64,000 nucleotides of DNA from IMG/VR virus record IMGVR_UViG_3300037071_001584, positions 1-64,000 of that record. One strand, 5' to 3'. The translations under genes and the position numbers were made by a program. This document shows, one piece after another, positions 23,250 to 35,400 of this stretch. Source of the DNA: a virus. The notes beneath the pieces are model-generated. The model ran no database searches. It was not told the origin of the DNA and saw nothing but the letters and a program-made list of their open reading frames with translations. Each line of letters opens with the position of its first letter. Positions within the stretch are counted from its first letter, which is position 1.

Positions 23250-26200
23250 AACATTCTATTAATTTTTCTTTTTCATCGTCACTTAACGCCATGAATGACT
23301 CCTTAGTCATAGTAGGATCTGCTTGTTGGAAAGCCTTAGAATGCTTATTCCATGAATCTTCAATAAACTTATCATAATCTTGTTCAGTAGTCTCTTCTCC
23401 AGTTAAATTCAATGCTCTTGAGGCATTTCCTTCAATAGTCTCAGCTTTGTTACTAATTCCAATTACAGTAGTTTTAGCTCTAGTTAAAGCCGTATAAATA
23501 CTTCTAGATTTAGATTTTGCTGATAAAGGACCAACACTATTGATGTCTTGGATATCTACTATAACACTATCATATGTAGAACCTTGAGATTTATGTGAAG
23601 TTATAGCATAAGCATAATCTATGTTAGCAAAAGACTTTTTAAGTCCCCATGCTTGTGCATACATTTGCTTTCTTAATGCTCCAGGAGGCATTTGTTTAGC
23701 CTTAGCGAACATCTCAGCTACTCTTTCATTAAACTCAACTTTAGATTCATCTGCAAGTACTGGAAATGACATATCAGTATTAGTTCCATCACCACGCTCT
23801 ACAGTAACTGCATAAGCTTGAAAACCATTATATGTAGTCTTTCTAACACCTTTTATAGAGAATTCATCACTATTAGATACCTTAGTTCTAGAATCAACAT
23901 CAAAGTTGTCTTGGAACATTATAATATCATTCTCAATTAATTGAGGCACATCTTCTCCGAATACAGCTTTTCTAATATCATTATTGTAAGCAGTTCTTGT
24001 AGCGTTTCTATATGTAACAACTTTGATTACATTAGGGTTTTGCTCAAGTATACCTCTTTTAAATGAGTCTACTACATCTTCAAATATATGACCAAATGAT
24101 CTTACAAATACTAAATTACCTTTAGGAGATAATGTATCTTTCATAACTCCATCTGGAACAGGATCTTGTTGAGAAGTTTCTAACTCAGAGTTATCCCAAT
24201 AATAATCTGCAAATGGAAGTATAGGAGACTCTTCTCCTTGACGAACACGTTCAGTTAGGCTAGCTTTATTCTCAGAATCAAATACAGGACTAATGCTATC
24301 TAAATCAGTTTTAGACCATCCATGATAATAAGGATTTTTAAGATCTCTAATAGGAGGCAATTGACCTCTATCTCCCAAGAACACTAATTTAGCAGATCTT
24401 CTTTTCATCTCCATCATCATCTCAATAGCCTCTTCATTAACCATAGAAGCTTCATCTATAATAATAATATCATGTTTAGTAATCTTAGCATCTTCAGAAA
24501 ATGAATCAGTAAACTCACCTGTCTCAACATCCATAGTCTTGCCTAATATACCAGCTATACTTCCACTTTCAATCTTCCCAGGATATCTATTGTCAAGCTT
24601 CTCTGATAAAACTAACTTAGCTTTATGAGATAATGCTGCAATTAAAATCTTTTTACCTGCATTTACAAATGGGGCAATAGCTTCTTGTACAATAGTAGTT
24701 TTACCAGTACCAGCCTTACCTTCAATTACAAGTATCTCTCCTGGATTACCATTCTTAACAAACTCTTGAATTACGTTAATTGCATTCTCTTGTTGTTCAT
24801 TTGCAGGTTTAAATACTTGCTTATTATTAATGCTGTCATAAGGAGGGTTTGTTATAATATCAACTTTAGGTGTTGCAAGAATACCATGTTCAGCTAAACT
24901 AAGTATGTTCCTTCTTTCAGAAGATTCATCTACCCATTTCATTATCTTATTATTAGTAAGAGAAATAATTGTATTATTAGGAGTAACAACATAATCACTA
25001 CCTAAGTAAGTAACAAATTTACCTTTCTCTTTTCTACTTGTAAGTTTAGATTTAGATACAGACAGCTTAGCTAAAGCACCTTCCATTCCTGGATTATATA
25101 TTTGAACAGTTCCTATTGCATTAAATTGAGTAACTATATATGGAACTCCATTATAATCTACAAATCTACCAATTTCTAAAGGATATTCGCTAATAGGTTC
25201 AATTTTCTTGATATTAGTACCAGCTTCTCTTTTAACTGCTTCATATTCTTCTTCGGTTAACTCATGAGGAACAACATCTGCATCAGCTGCGTCCATTATA
25301 GCCTCTTCAGTTCTTTTATACAAATCTCTAATGGCTTGTTTTGCAGCTTCTTCTTTTTTAGTTCCTAAATACTCTTGTCTAGGAGTCCATTTATTAGTAG
25401 ATTTATCTAAAGTATTATAATTTTCTATATCTCTAGTTCCAACACCTGCAAAATCCTTAGTCAAAATAGGTGGTTTATGTAGTTCAAAATACTTACCATT
25501 CCATCTATTCCACTTTTCAGTTTTAGTGTCCCATACGTAAACAGGTTTTCTTAACTTAATACCTAATTGAACTGCAGTATTAGTTCCTCCATGTACAGCT
25601 GTTGAATTGAATTTATCATTAATATCTAAAGGAGCTACAGCAAATACAGCATCAGAATTAGCTACTTGATAGTAATTTCTAACTTGAAGATTGCCTTGAA
25701 CTGTATTTGGGAATTTTTTACCAAGCAATCTCTCAACTTCAATCCTAGCAGTTTCCATTTGTTCATCTGTTAATACAGTTGCTTCTACTTTGCTATTTTT
25801 AAGTTTTTGAGATAGTCCAGTATTTTTGCCCTCTCTATAATGTTTATGTTCAGTAACACCAAATTCTCTACCAATAATATCAAAGTATGTATCTGCACCA
25901 TAAGCTCCACCACTATGATTAGTTATTTCAGACATAGAAGATACTTCTAGTACAGGTTCTTTTAATACTATAGAATCTTTTATATCTTCAACTTTACGAT
26001 ATACTGGAGCAAGTTCTTTAACTTCAACAGGTTTCCCTGGCTCTTCAATTCTTTCATCAACCTCTGATAATTCAAAGTTAGGATTAAAGTTTTCTCTTTC
26101 AGTTACAACCATATTCATTAAATAGTCAATTTCTTCTTTATTACTTAATTCTGGTCTCTTAATGAATCTATCTCCATATTCTATAACAACACTTCCTTTA

Positions 26201-29200
26201 AGTTTCTTACCAAGAGGATTTACTCTTGTATAAATTCCTTTGTTTTCAGAATCATATCCTTCAAGTTTATAAATATGATTATCATCTAATTGAACATAGA
26301 ATCTAGACTTACCAGATTCTTTCTTAATGAAGCCAGATTCTTTATCTCTAGTAACCATTTCATTCTCGAATACTAAAGGAACATATTTGTACTTATGTGT
26401 ATTGTTTAAATAGAATTTATCTATGAAATCTTCTTGATTTGCTCTAGAAAATTTAGGAACAAAGTAATTTACACCTTCATTTATCATATATTCATGAGGA
26501 ATATATGTATAGAACTGATTAGAGTTCATTCTAAATCCTGAAGTAAGAAATGAATACTTTATTAAATCTTCAGCAAATTGAACATGGTCTAATCTTAAAT
26601 CTCTCCATGAATCAGTAAACTTCTCTTCAAATGATGTAGATTTCTTTCTATTATTCAAAGATATGATCTTAACTTTACCATCTCTTTTAATTTGAAGCTC
26701 ATCTAAGATCATATACTTACCTCTATATTCCTTTCTAAATTCATCAAATTTAGCAGGAAGATTATTAAGTAAATCTCTAGACTCTTCTTCAGATAAGTTA
26801 AATGGATTAAAGTTAGACATTACATAAGTGTAGTAGTTTTTCTCTAAATCTGTAGTAAGCTCTTCATTTGTAGCAGGCATACTATATAAATCATCAGAAA
26901 TTGTATTAAACATTTTCTGAACTTTCTCCTGTCCTTGAGGAAATAAACTTGGATTAGATTGGACTATTCTCATCATCTCTTTAAGAGATTCAAAGTAATG
27001 TCCTAATGTAGTATTGTCAAACTTAGATTGAAGTCCATTTAAAGCCTTGTAATTATCATTCTCTTCTTTACCTAAAATATATTGTTTTAAGTTAAAAATA
27101 GAATATAATGAGTTAATATTTTTACCCATACCATTAGTGTCTAATTTAGAGACATCAACATTCTCTTTCATAGTTTTACTAACTTCTTGCAATTCTAAGA
27201 ACTTTTTATATACAGCTAATTGAAATGGACCATCTGGCTTGCCAGTAATTTGTTCTCTAAAGAATTGTAAGTCATATTCTTTACTAGTTATATTAACAGT
27301 TTCTTCCTTAAAGATTTCATTATGAGCATCTCTAATCTCATCCAATATTGGATTTATTTCATCAAATGTAGCTTTCTTTCCAAGAACTTTTTTAATCTCA
27401 CTAACTCCTTTATCTAGTGCCTTATCATTAAGAATCCCATCTGCTTTCATTTTTTGATAAACAACTCCATAAGGAAATCCTTTTTCATCTTGAAGCTTGA
27501 TAAGATTTTCTAATACAAGATTTCTTTTAAATTTAGTCTTAGTGTCTCCACTATTCTTAGATGTAATTGATTCAAGACTAGATTGATACTGAACATATTG
27601 CTTTATTATTGGCTGAGCCATAAATGCAGTAACATACAAAGGATGTGTGCCTGATCTTAACAATAAGTTTCCTATATTAGTTGTAGATGTAGTCCAGTTT
27701 CCTCTAGTAATATAAGGGTCTTTGGCTATATCCACAAATGCATTAAGAATTGCAGTTAATGAATCGCCTATCTTAACTTTACTAATTTCGTTAGCAAGTT
27801 CTTCAGATCCATTCATTGCTTTAAGATAATACTCTAAATCAGATGGACTTAATTGTTCAGAAAACTCTTTATCAAATACTGTCTCTCTAATATTATTTCT
27901 AACTTCACTATGTCCCCAACCAATGTAGTATTTATTTAGACTTAAATTACCTATTCTATTAATATCAACCAAAGCGTTAGCTTCTTGACCAACACCTGCT
28001 TTACCCCCAATAAATTCATATCTAAGTTTGATATCACTAACAGCGTCAAAGTGAAACATAGGTTTACTTGTATCAGCCTTCACAAGGTCTTTTATCTCGT
28101 TCTCAATGAACTTAATATCTACGGGCTTCATAACATCCTTAATTACTTTTGGATTCGTTAAAACAGCCTTATATAGCTCCACAAGCCTATTCTGAACAGC
28201 TTCCTTAGATTGTTCTTCATTGGACAACTCTGGATTGTATTCAGTGTACTTAAGTTTGCCTTCTGATAATGTATAGTTAGACATCATAATGAACATCTTA
28301 TCAATATCAAAATCCGATCCAGTTTTAGTTGTAATACCTGTGTAAGCTACAATTGTATCGCCATTCTCTTCAGGAAGGATTCCTACTATTTGTAATGCAT
28401 CATTAGATGAAAGTCCTTGATTTGGAATACGATATCCTACTATATTACTTAAAATTCTATCATCTATAATCCCTTCAACTTTATTACCATCTTCATCTGT
28501 ATATCCAAATAATTCTTCAGCTTTATATTTTTTGTAGTCAGGAATATATTTAGCAATAAACGATCCTGATATTAATATACCTCCTGGTCTAATCTTAGTT
28601 TTACCAGTATCTTCATCTACATATATTGTAGGTTCAAATGTGGTATCTCCATTGTTTAATACAGGACTCCATATAATACCTTTGTCTCCATTTTCTTTAG
28701 ATATGCCAAAGTTAGACATCTGAATGAATGCTCCACCATTAGTTTTAATCTTAATCAGCCTATCATTCATAATAGAAGAATAGATGCTTATGATCTTGTC
28801 TATAGACTGTGGCATTCCATATAAAGTAACTTGTTTATTAAGAGCATCAATTATATTTTTAGATCCACCTCTTTTTTCAAGCTCTTTAACTAAAGCGTTA
28901 TATAATCCTTTTACATTGTTTATCTTACCACTCTTACCTATACTAAACTCTTTGTTAACTTCTTCAAGTCCTTTACCTATAAGGCCTTTAACTATGTCAG
29001 AAATTCCATCTGAAATCTCCTTTCCAGTTACATCTTTTCCATCTAAATAGAAACCTTTTTGTTTTGCATTAAACTTTAGACCTGCAAATATATTCTTTTG
29101 AATTTGAGATCCTACATCAGTTTGTTTAAATGTTTTAATAGGAAGATCTTGTTGCAATTTCCATCCATAATTAGACAGACTTACCTTATTAAAAGTAACA

Positions 29201-32200
29201 TTATCTATCTCTCCTTTAGCATTATGAATAGTAGTTGGAGTAGGAGAACCTACTTTAAATCCATCTATTGTAATAAGCTCATCAACACCTTGCTCTTGCA
29301 TTCCATTAAACAACTTCTCTAGTCCAGTATTTTTAACTAAACCTCTAGTTAATACAGCTTGAGAGTATTTAAGGTATGTAGGAGTTTTTCCATTCATATA
29401 AAAGTAAACACCCTTTAATGGTTGTGCCATTATCTTAAGTTCGTCTTTAGTATAGATTGGATGTGTATCTGATGTCATTTTCTCATACACAGCATTGTGA
29501 GTTTTATTATCCCACTTACCAAGTCTTTCAAGTAAGAATCTCCATCTTTGAGGAGTTATCCAAGCTTGAGCATCAGCAGAGTTAATTTTTTTGTATGGTT
29601 TAGCACCATCTTCTCCAAGCATTTCAACTAACTTATCAAATACAGGAGATTCTATTTCTATACTATTAATTGTAGCAGCAGTAAAAGTTTCTTCTCCCTC
29701 TTTCAATCTCAATTGAAGTCCATCAGTATATGTACCAGGAATACGTTTCTTATAATCAACCATGTTTTTATAGAAAGCAACATCTCCTGTAAACAGTTTA
29801 GAGTACTCTATATTTTGAATTAATCCGTTAATATAGAAGTCAGATGCTGCAGATGTAACTGCATTAGTTGTATCTCCAAAATTATTTTCTAAATACTTTT
29901 TAAAAACGTCTTTATCTATTCTTTTATTAGAATAACCGTCTTTATTTATTTCTACAACTTCTTGGTTAATCAATGAGAATACAGTTTCTTGTATACCACC
30001 TTGTAGCATATCATTAATATATGCTTCTATCTCAGATCTTAACTCTGGATTAGTAGACAAGTCAGCAGTATGTTTAATACTACCATCACTGTTATATAAC
30101 TTACTTTTAATTTCATTAACAGCACTATTGTCAGATTTCTCTGAGAAAGATAACTCTGGAAAGTATTGAGAATTAAATGCATTACCATTCTTTGAGTAAA
30201 TATCTGAACCTGCTTTGTAATGATAATGTATTCTAAGATTCTCAGGGTTCTCACCAGCAACATCTACTTCAGCATTAGCCTCCTTCATTCTATTGAATTC
30301 AGAGTTAAAGTAGTTGAAGAACAATCTTAATGTTCTATCATTAATAGAAACCTCATCATTTCTAATAGTAGTTGTATCTACAAATAGTCCAGTTCTAATT
30401 TGAAGATCTGTAGTCTTATCAGCAGGAGTTGTTGTTCTTACATATGAATTTGATAATACCTTATTTAAGTTATCATTAAAGTAATCATTGTAAGATATAT
30501 CACTTGCAGACACATAGTCTCCGTCTTTCTCTTGAAATGTATTGAACACGCCTAAATTTAAACTATCAAGTCTTTCTTTAGATACTTTTCTTCTTTCTTC
30601 TTTTAGTCCATCTTTAAGAACTTTTTTATTTCCAAATTCATCTTTAGGATTAATATCTAATGCTAGTAAGTATTTTGCAAGTTCAGATCCTTTATTATAT
30701 GCAGATTGGTCATACCAATTTCTTAACAATTCAGGATTTTTCTTCCATTGTAAAATTCTAGTAGAGATATATGACGGATATGAAAACAACCATTTATTCT
30801 TACCTGAAGTCCATATACTTGCATCAGAACCTTCTGACAAAAAGAAAGACTCTGCTTTAGCTAACTCTTTAAATATACTTTGAGTTTCAAAAGGATTGTT
30901 AAAATCTTTATGAGCTTTTTTAAAATAGTTTAAAGATTTCTTTAGAACATAACTAGTTCTTTGAACAGATTTAGTTAACTTACCTTTCTGATGTTCAATA
31001 TTGAATGATTTGGATCCATTATCATCTAAATAGTTAATAAAACCATTCTTTGTCAATTCAACTCCTAACTCTCTAGTTAAAGCAACATATTCATTAGAGT
31101 ATTTAGTAAATTCCTCTTCGGACATATCTTTAGAAACTAAATTAAGAAGTGAATCTAGCTCACTTATAATACCTTCTAAATTAGCTTTAGCTCCTTCTTT
31201 AAATGAATTATCTTCTTTCAAGAAACTTAGTCTAAAGTTATTACCCCATTCTGATTCAACAATAGATGCCTTAGATCCAGACTCTGAAACTTCTTTCACG
31301 TCTAACTTAAATGTCTTTTCGACATTGCTAGTTTCCGTATCTACAACTTTAGTTCTTATCTCAGATACAAGAAAGTTTTGCTTATGTAAGTTAAATGCTT
31401 GAGCAAATTGATTCTTATCGCTTTCAGTAAATCTCTTATCGTTAAAGAATCCAATCAATTGATTTAGGTATTCTTTTTTGTAGGCTATTTTCTTAATCTG
31501 AGTTCTTTGCAATTCAAACATATCTTCACCAGGAAGAGCAACTTGATTTGAAATGTTGTTTAAAAGAGTTGAGTATACATCATTAAATGGAACAAACGTA
31601 GGTTCATTCCATACAGGATCTCTTTCTTCGTTGTTTTCAAGCAAAGACAATCTAAGTTTAATGTTGTTACTTAAAGAATTCTTACTGTCTTGTTCAAATG
31701 AAGCTTTGTTGAATACAGGATCTTTACCTTCTTCACTTATCGTTTGTAAGTCAGAAGCTTCGTCGTTATCAACTCTTTTAATACTTATCTGTTTGTAAAA
31801 ATTGTCAATTCTATCTACATATTCATCTAAATAATCTAATGACTTTCCGAGAGATCTAGACATAAATTTCCCTTTAGGACCTTCTGTTTGAAGAGAAGCT
31901 ATCTTCTTTTTTATTTCAGATTCAACATGATCTCTTAATCTAGGAAGTTTTTCTCCTTCTTCGAATTCAATGTTATTGAAGTTAATATTAGGAGATTGTT
32001 TAAAGTAATTTAAAGCAAGTCTAGAAACAATTCTATCCATTTGTTTATAGTCAAAAACAGAACGAAGTCCTCTTTTTTCTATTGGATATGGTATCTGTTC
32101 ATCATTTTTACTAATGAAGTAATACTTTTTAGACTCTTCACTATAAAACAATTTAGGTTCTCCATTATCGTAAACTCTTTTACTGAATGAAGGATCTCCT

Positions 32201-32379
32201 TCTTTATATCCTTCAACCCAATCTCCAAATTCTTCTACAAATGCAGATTGTTCACCAGGAACAACATCAAAATAAGCATAAGCTTCCTCAGCTTTAAACT
32301 CATTACTATAGATATGCTCTAATGTTTTAATCAATTTCGATTCAGAACCATTTGTTCTTGTGATCTTTTTACACGCCAT
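23239..32379 (-). CDS. Virion RNA polymerase fused to SLOG domain and SF1 helicase
   Basis: A 3046-aa protein. DFDID at residues 1356-1360, in a GSDFDID loop, is the metal-binding motif of the double-psi beta-barrel RNA polymerases of crAss-like phages (such as phi14:2 gp66), placing a polymerase core around residues ~900-1900. Residues ~2150-2280 (HSGGAYGADTYFD, then VHGGTNTAVQLG) look like a SLOG-type nucleotide-binding fold (YpsA/molybdenum-carrier-like). The C-terminal ~550 residues form an SF1B (RecD/Pif1-like) helicase: Walker A GKAGTGKT (2554-2561), DEASM (2642-2646), GDRGQLPP, and TSHKSQGST near 2930. Probably packaged, ejected and used for early transcription. A promoter lies just upstream, with a leader of about 10 bases. 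Confidence 0.85.
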   Translation of the reverse strand: MACKKITRTNGSESKLIKTLEHIYSNEFKAEEAYAYFDVVPGEQSAFVEEFGDWVEGYKEGDPSFSKRVYDNGEPKLFYSEESKKYYFISKNDEQIPYPIEKRGLRSVFDYKQMDRIVSRLALNYFKQSPNINFNNIEFEEGEKLPRLRDHVESEIKKKIASLQTEGPKGKFMSRSLGKSLDYLDEYVDRIDNFYKQISIKRVDNDEASDLQTISEEGKDPVFNKASFEQDSKNSLSNNIKLRLSLLENNEERDPVWNEPTFVPFNDVYSTLLNNISNQVALPGEDMFELQRTQIKKIAYKKEYLNQLIGFFNDKRFTESDKNQFAQAFNLHKQNFLVSEIRTKVVDTETSNVEKTFKLDVKEVSESGSKASIVESEWGNNFRLSFLKEDNSFKEGAKANLEGIISELDSLLNLVSKDMSEEEFTKYSNEYVALTRELGVELTKNGFINYLDDNGSKSFNIEHQKGKLTKSVQRTSYVLKKSLNYFKKAHKDFNNPFETQSIFKELAKAESFFLSEGSDASIWTSGKNKWLFSYPSYISTRILQWKKNPELLRNWYDQSAYNKGSELAKYLLALDINPKDEFGNKKVLKDGLKEERRKVSKERLDSLNLGVFNTFQEKDGDYVSASDISYNDYFNDNLNKVLSNSYVRTTTPADKTTDLQIRTGLFVDTTTIRNDEVSINDRTLRLFFNYFNSEFNRMKEANAEVDVAGENPENLRIHYHYKAGSDIYSKNGNAFNSQYFPELSFSEKSDNSAVNEIKSKLYNSDGSIKHTADLSTNPELRSEIEAYINDMLQGGIQETVFSLINQEVVEINKDGYSNKRIDKDVFKKYLENNFGDTTNAVTSAASDFYINGLIQNIEYSKLFTGDVAFYKNMVDYKKRIPGTYTDGLQLRLKEGEETFTAATINSIEIESPVFDKLVEMLGEDGAKPYKKINSADAQAWITPQRWRFLLERLGKWDNKTHNAVYEKMTSDTHPIYTKDELKIMAQPLKGVYFYMNGKTPTYLKYSQAVLTRGLVKNTGLEKLFNGMQEQGVDELITIDGFKVGSPTPTTIHNAKGEIDNVTFNKVSLSNYGWKLQQDLPIKTFKQTDVGSQIQKNIFAGLKFNAKQKGFYLDGKDVTGKEISDGISDIVKGLIGKGLEEVNKEFSIGKSGKINNVKGLYNALVKELEKRGGSKNIIDALNKQVTLYGMPQSIDKIISIYSSIMNDRLIKIKTNGGAFIQMSNFGISKENGDKGIIWSPVLNNGDTTFEPTIYVDEDTGKTKIRPGGILISGSFIAKYIPDYKKYKAEELFGYTDEDGNKVEGIIDDRILSNIVGYRIPNQGLSSNDALQIVGILPEENGDTIVAYTGITTKTGSDFDIDKMFIMMSNYTLSEGKLKYTEYNPELSNEEQSKEAVQNRLVELYKAVLTNPKVIKDVMKPVDIKFIENEIKDLVKADTSKPMFHFDAVSDIKLRYEFIGGKAGVGQEANALVDINRIGNLSLNKYYIGWGHSEVRNNIRETVFDKEFSEQLSPSDLEYYLKAMNGSEELANEISKVKIGDSLTAILNAFVDIAKDPYITRGNWTTSTTNIGNLLLRSGTHPLYVTAFMAQPIIKQYVQYQSSLESITSKNSGDTKTKFKRNLVLENLIKLQDEKGFPYGVVYQKMKADGILNDKALDKGVSEIKKVLGKKATFDEINPILDEIRDAHNEIFKEETVNITSKEYDLQFFREQITGKPDGPFQLAVYKKFLELQEVSKTMKENVDVSKLDTNGMGKNINSLYSIFNLKQYILGKEENDNYKALNGLQSKFDNTTLGHYFESLKEMMRIVQSNPSLFPQGQEKVQKMFNTISDDLYSMPATNEELTTDLEKNYYTYVMSNFNPFNLSEEESRDLLNNLPAKFDEFRKEYRGKYMILDELQIKRDGKVKIISLNNRKKSTSFEEKFTDSWRDLRLDHVQFAEDLIKYSFLTSGFRMNSNQFYTYIPHEYMINEGVNYFVPKFSRANQEDFIDKFYLNNTHKYKYVPLVFENEMVTRDKESGFIKKESGKSRFYVQLDDNHIYKLEGYDSENKGIYTRVNPLGKKLKGSVVIEYGDRFIKRPELSNKEEIDYLMNMVVTERENFNPNFELSEVDERIEEPGKPVEVKELAPVYRKVEDIKDSIVLKEPVLEVSSMSEITNHSGGAYGADTYFDIIGREFGVTEHKHYREGKNTGLSQKLKNSKVEATVLTDEQMETARIEVERLLGKKFPNTVQGNLQVRNYYQVANSDAVFAVAPLDINDKFNSTAVHGGTNTAVQLGIKLRKPVYVWDTKTEKWNRWNGKYFELHKPPILTKDFAGVGTRDIENYNTLDKSTNKWTPRQEYLGTKKEEAAKQAIRDLYKRTEEAIMDAADADVVPHELTEEEYEAVKREAGTNIKKIEPISEYPLEIGRFVDYNGVPYIVTQFNAIGTVQIYNPGMEGALAKLSVSKSKLTSRKEKGKFVTYLGSDYVVTPNNTIISLTNNKIMKWVDESSERRNILSLAEHGILATPKVDIITNPPYDSINNKQVFKPANEQQENAINVIQEFVKNGNPGEILVIEGKAGTGKTTIVQEAIAPFVNAGKKILIAALSHKAKLVLSEKLDNRYPGKIESGSIAGILGKTMDVETGEFTDSFSEDAKITKHDIIIIDEASMVNEEAIEMMMEMKRRSAKLVFLGDRGQLPPIRDLKNPYYHGWSKTDLDSISPVFDSENKASLTERVRQGEESPILPFADYYWDNSELETSQQDPVPDGVMKDTLSPKGNLVFVRSFGHIFEDVVDSFKRGILEQNPNVIKVVTYRNATRTAYNNDIRKAVFGEDVPQLIENDIIMFQDNFDVDSRTKVSNSDEFSIKGVRKTTYNGFQAYAVTVERGDGTNTDMSFPVLADESKVEFNERVAEMFAKAKQMPPGALRKQMYAQAWGLKKSFANIDYAYAITSHKSQGSTYDSVIVDIQDINSVGPLSAKSKSRSIYTALTRAKTTVIGISNKAETIEGNASRALNLTGEETTEQDYDKFIEDSWNKHSKAFQQADPTMTKESFMALSDDEKEKLIECYGK

Positions 32380-32394
32380 TTTTTATAGTTTATG

Positions 32395-32426
32395 TAAATA
32401 TACAATTTTTTTATTTAATATGCAAA
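32395..32426 (-). promoter_or_regulatory. Promoter of the virion RNA polymerase gene
   Basis: On the minus strand: TTTG (32423-32426), 20 bases, then TATATTTA (32395-32402). This is close to the Bacteroidota primary-sigma pattern (TTTG, ~19-20, TAnnTTTG), but the last base differs. It shares TTTGCATAT and GTATATTTACAT with the promoter at 51891-51922. The ATG is only about 10 bases past the expected start site. Confidence 0.65.
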
Positions 32427-35400
32427 TTAAAATCCACATATTTGTTTTATATCGTCAATAGACTTGTTATTTTTCTTAGCAACATCTATTAGCTCATTAA
32501 AAGTCTTATTAAGATTCTCTGAAGAGAAAGATTCATCAGAAGTGTATTTATCTAAAACGTTGAATTTGTCAGCAAGACTAAATATAACTTCTGCCTTAGT
32601 ATCATCATCAACTTTATTAAATAAAATTTCTAATTCATTGACATTAGTTTTAACATCTTGTTTACTATTAGGAGCTTCTTCTTTCTTTTTCTTGGCATTA
32701 AGCATATCTTGAAATAATTGACTAGTTCTAGCAACTTTACCTTCTTCATTAGACTCTACAGTAATCTCCTTCTTAACTTCCTCTTTAACTTTCTTAGCAA
32801 CAGGTTTGCTATTTTTAACGTCCTGATTAAGATATATATTACTATATCCTTGAAATGTAGGTTGATTAACTACAGCATTTGTTGTCAATAGTGGCATATT
32901 CTTATTTAGAAGGTATTCTACATATGCTGGGTTATTGAAAACAAACTGACCTGGAGCATCTCTAGTTATAAGAATGTTATGTCTCTTATATTGAACATAT
33001 CTCATTATAGCCTCTCTAGCTTCAGGAGAAGCTAACTCTTCTTTAGTTATAGACAATTTATGTTCAAATCCAGAACCATCTAATAAATGCATTGCTAATG
33101 AACCTAGAATTAAATTACCGTCAGGCATTAAATTAAAACCAGTTTTAGGATTTAAACTTTTATGATATATGATTAAGTCTAATAACCTAGAAAGACTTTC
33201 ATTCCTTTCATCACCTTTAGCAGTTCTTTTAACAAATCCTATCTCACCTTTCAAAGCTTCTTGTAATGAAGCACTAAGATCTGGATCTATTTCATCTAAT
33301 TGTTTAAAGAATTGTCCTACAGTTAAAGCTTGAAAACTAGTCTTCTTGCCTATAGACTGAGATACTTGACTTAAAGATTTAACAATCTCATATACAGCTT
33401 CAGCTTTCTCTTCATTTATTCTAGACACATTTAGCTTTAAAGGGAATGGAGTTCCATTGTTTTGATTGACCATAAGGAAAACTTCTCCCTTAGACTTTAT
33501 ACCAATATTAGTTTGCATAATATGATCTTTGTCTAATGTACTAACTAAGTTTCCTTCCCAGTTAACATAACCAGTATTCTTTTGAAAATATTCAATCTTC
33601 TGAGCTTTAGTCATACCATCAAATACCTGTAAATCAAGTACACTGTTCATTGGAACAGGACCATCCTCTTCTCTCTGAGTTATTTTAAGGACTCCAGGGA
33701 ACTGATCTATTACGTTTGATGATATACCATCAAAACCTTTATTTAATACAGCCTGAGCGATTATATTGCGTCTGAGAGGCATAGTTTGCTTCTCTAGTAT
33801 CTCTTGAGAATCAGGATGAGCTTGATTGTCTTCAGTTTTGTTTTCTATAAAAGAATGTACTTTTTTCTCTTTACCATCTTTCTTGTATGTAAACGTAACT
33901 CTAATAGGTAATTCATCTTCAAGTAACTTAATGTCGCTTGCTGTGGCAATACCAGAAACTAAATTATTAAATGCAGCTTCGACTTCTTTAGTAGTTGTCT
34001 TAATTACTTTACCAACATTATTAGGATCTGCTATAGAACTTACAAATGAGAAAGTTACTCCGTCACCAGATTTATCTCTAGGAGTTCTTTCATATTCAAC
34101 GAAAGATTCTAAATTAGGATATAAAGCTTTGCCAGTTTTTCTTTTTGTACTAATAACTTTAGCTCCAGCTTGAGGAGAATCTAAATCATCGTCAATTTCT
34201 TTCTCAGTTTTGTTAGCTCCAGTTTCAACTTCTTCATCTTCAACTTCATCTTCTCTAGTAGGTAATGATTCAGATTGATAATCTCCTTCTTCATCTTCAG
34301 TTACAGGAGGAACTACGATTTCTACAACTTCTTCAGGTTCGTCTATCTTTTGAGTTTCTTCTAGTTCTGTTTGAATGTTTTTCTCTACCTCTTTTTCTAC
34401 AGCCTCTTCTTCGTTTAATTGATCTTCTTTTTCTTTAATCTTCTGAGCTATAACAGGATTCTTGACTAGAGGATTAACCTTCCTATCTTTAAGATTCTGT
34501 ATATCTTCCCAAAACTCTCGTTCATTATTTAATGAATTAAGAGCTTGCTTATTAATTACAGCCTTATTTATCCTATTAAGTTTATCTTTAGTGTCTTTTA
34601 AATCAGATTTAGCTTCTTGTAAGTTTTTAGATGTTCTAAGAAACTCATCTCTAACATACTTATAATCTTCCATATTAGTACCAGGCTTAATCTTGCCTAA
34701 CATGTCTGCATATGTCTCAAGTATACCTTTAAGTACAGTTCTATATCCATCTAATGAATCTACAGCTTCTTCAAGTTCTTCAACTCTACGTTCTGTACCT
34801 AATTGATGTGTTAACAAAACTCCTAAGTCTTGACGATGATCTTTAAATAGATCTGAACTTTTATTTAAGTAATCTACAATATCCTGAATGGTTTCTAATT
34901 CAAGATTATTCACTTGATTATACCTGTCAAAGATATAGTTAATTTCTTTATTTAGTTGTTTAAGTTCACCTTCAAGGTCATTGATAGCTTTTTCATACCT
35001 AGAGATGTCTTTATTAACCTCTTCTAGCTGGTTTTCAGCCTCTCTAATGAGTTGTTTTAATATTTTGGCATTACGACCTCTAGGAGATTTATTCTCTTCT
35101 TGTAGAGCCTTAATTAAAGCCTTCTGAATTGATATAAGATTGTTTAACTCGTCTTGATGTTTAGATAAAGTCTCTTGAACTTCTTCAGCATGACTATAAT
35201 ATTCGTCTAATACATCTTCTAAAGTATCTTTAAAAGCTTCTTGCTCTTCAATTCTTCCTGACAATGTATCTTCTATATCATCTATTAAGTCATTAATTGC
35301 AGATGAAGTCATATTCAATGCTTTCAACTTATCTAAATTTGACTTTAAATTAGAAGTAGAATCATCATTTGATATACTTTTAGAAACTTGACTAACAACA

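Noticed and set aside
33826-34173. Open frame of 115 codons on the plus strand
   Set aside because: Complement shadow of the giant coiled-coil gene; hydrophobic Ser/Leu content is typical of antisense to Glu/Lys/Asp codons.
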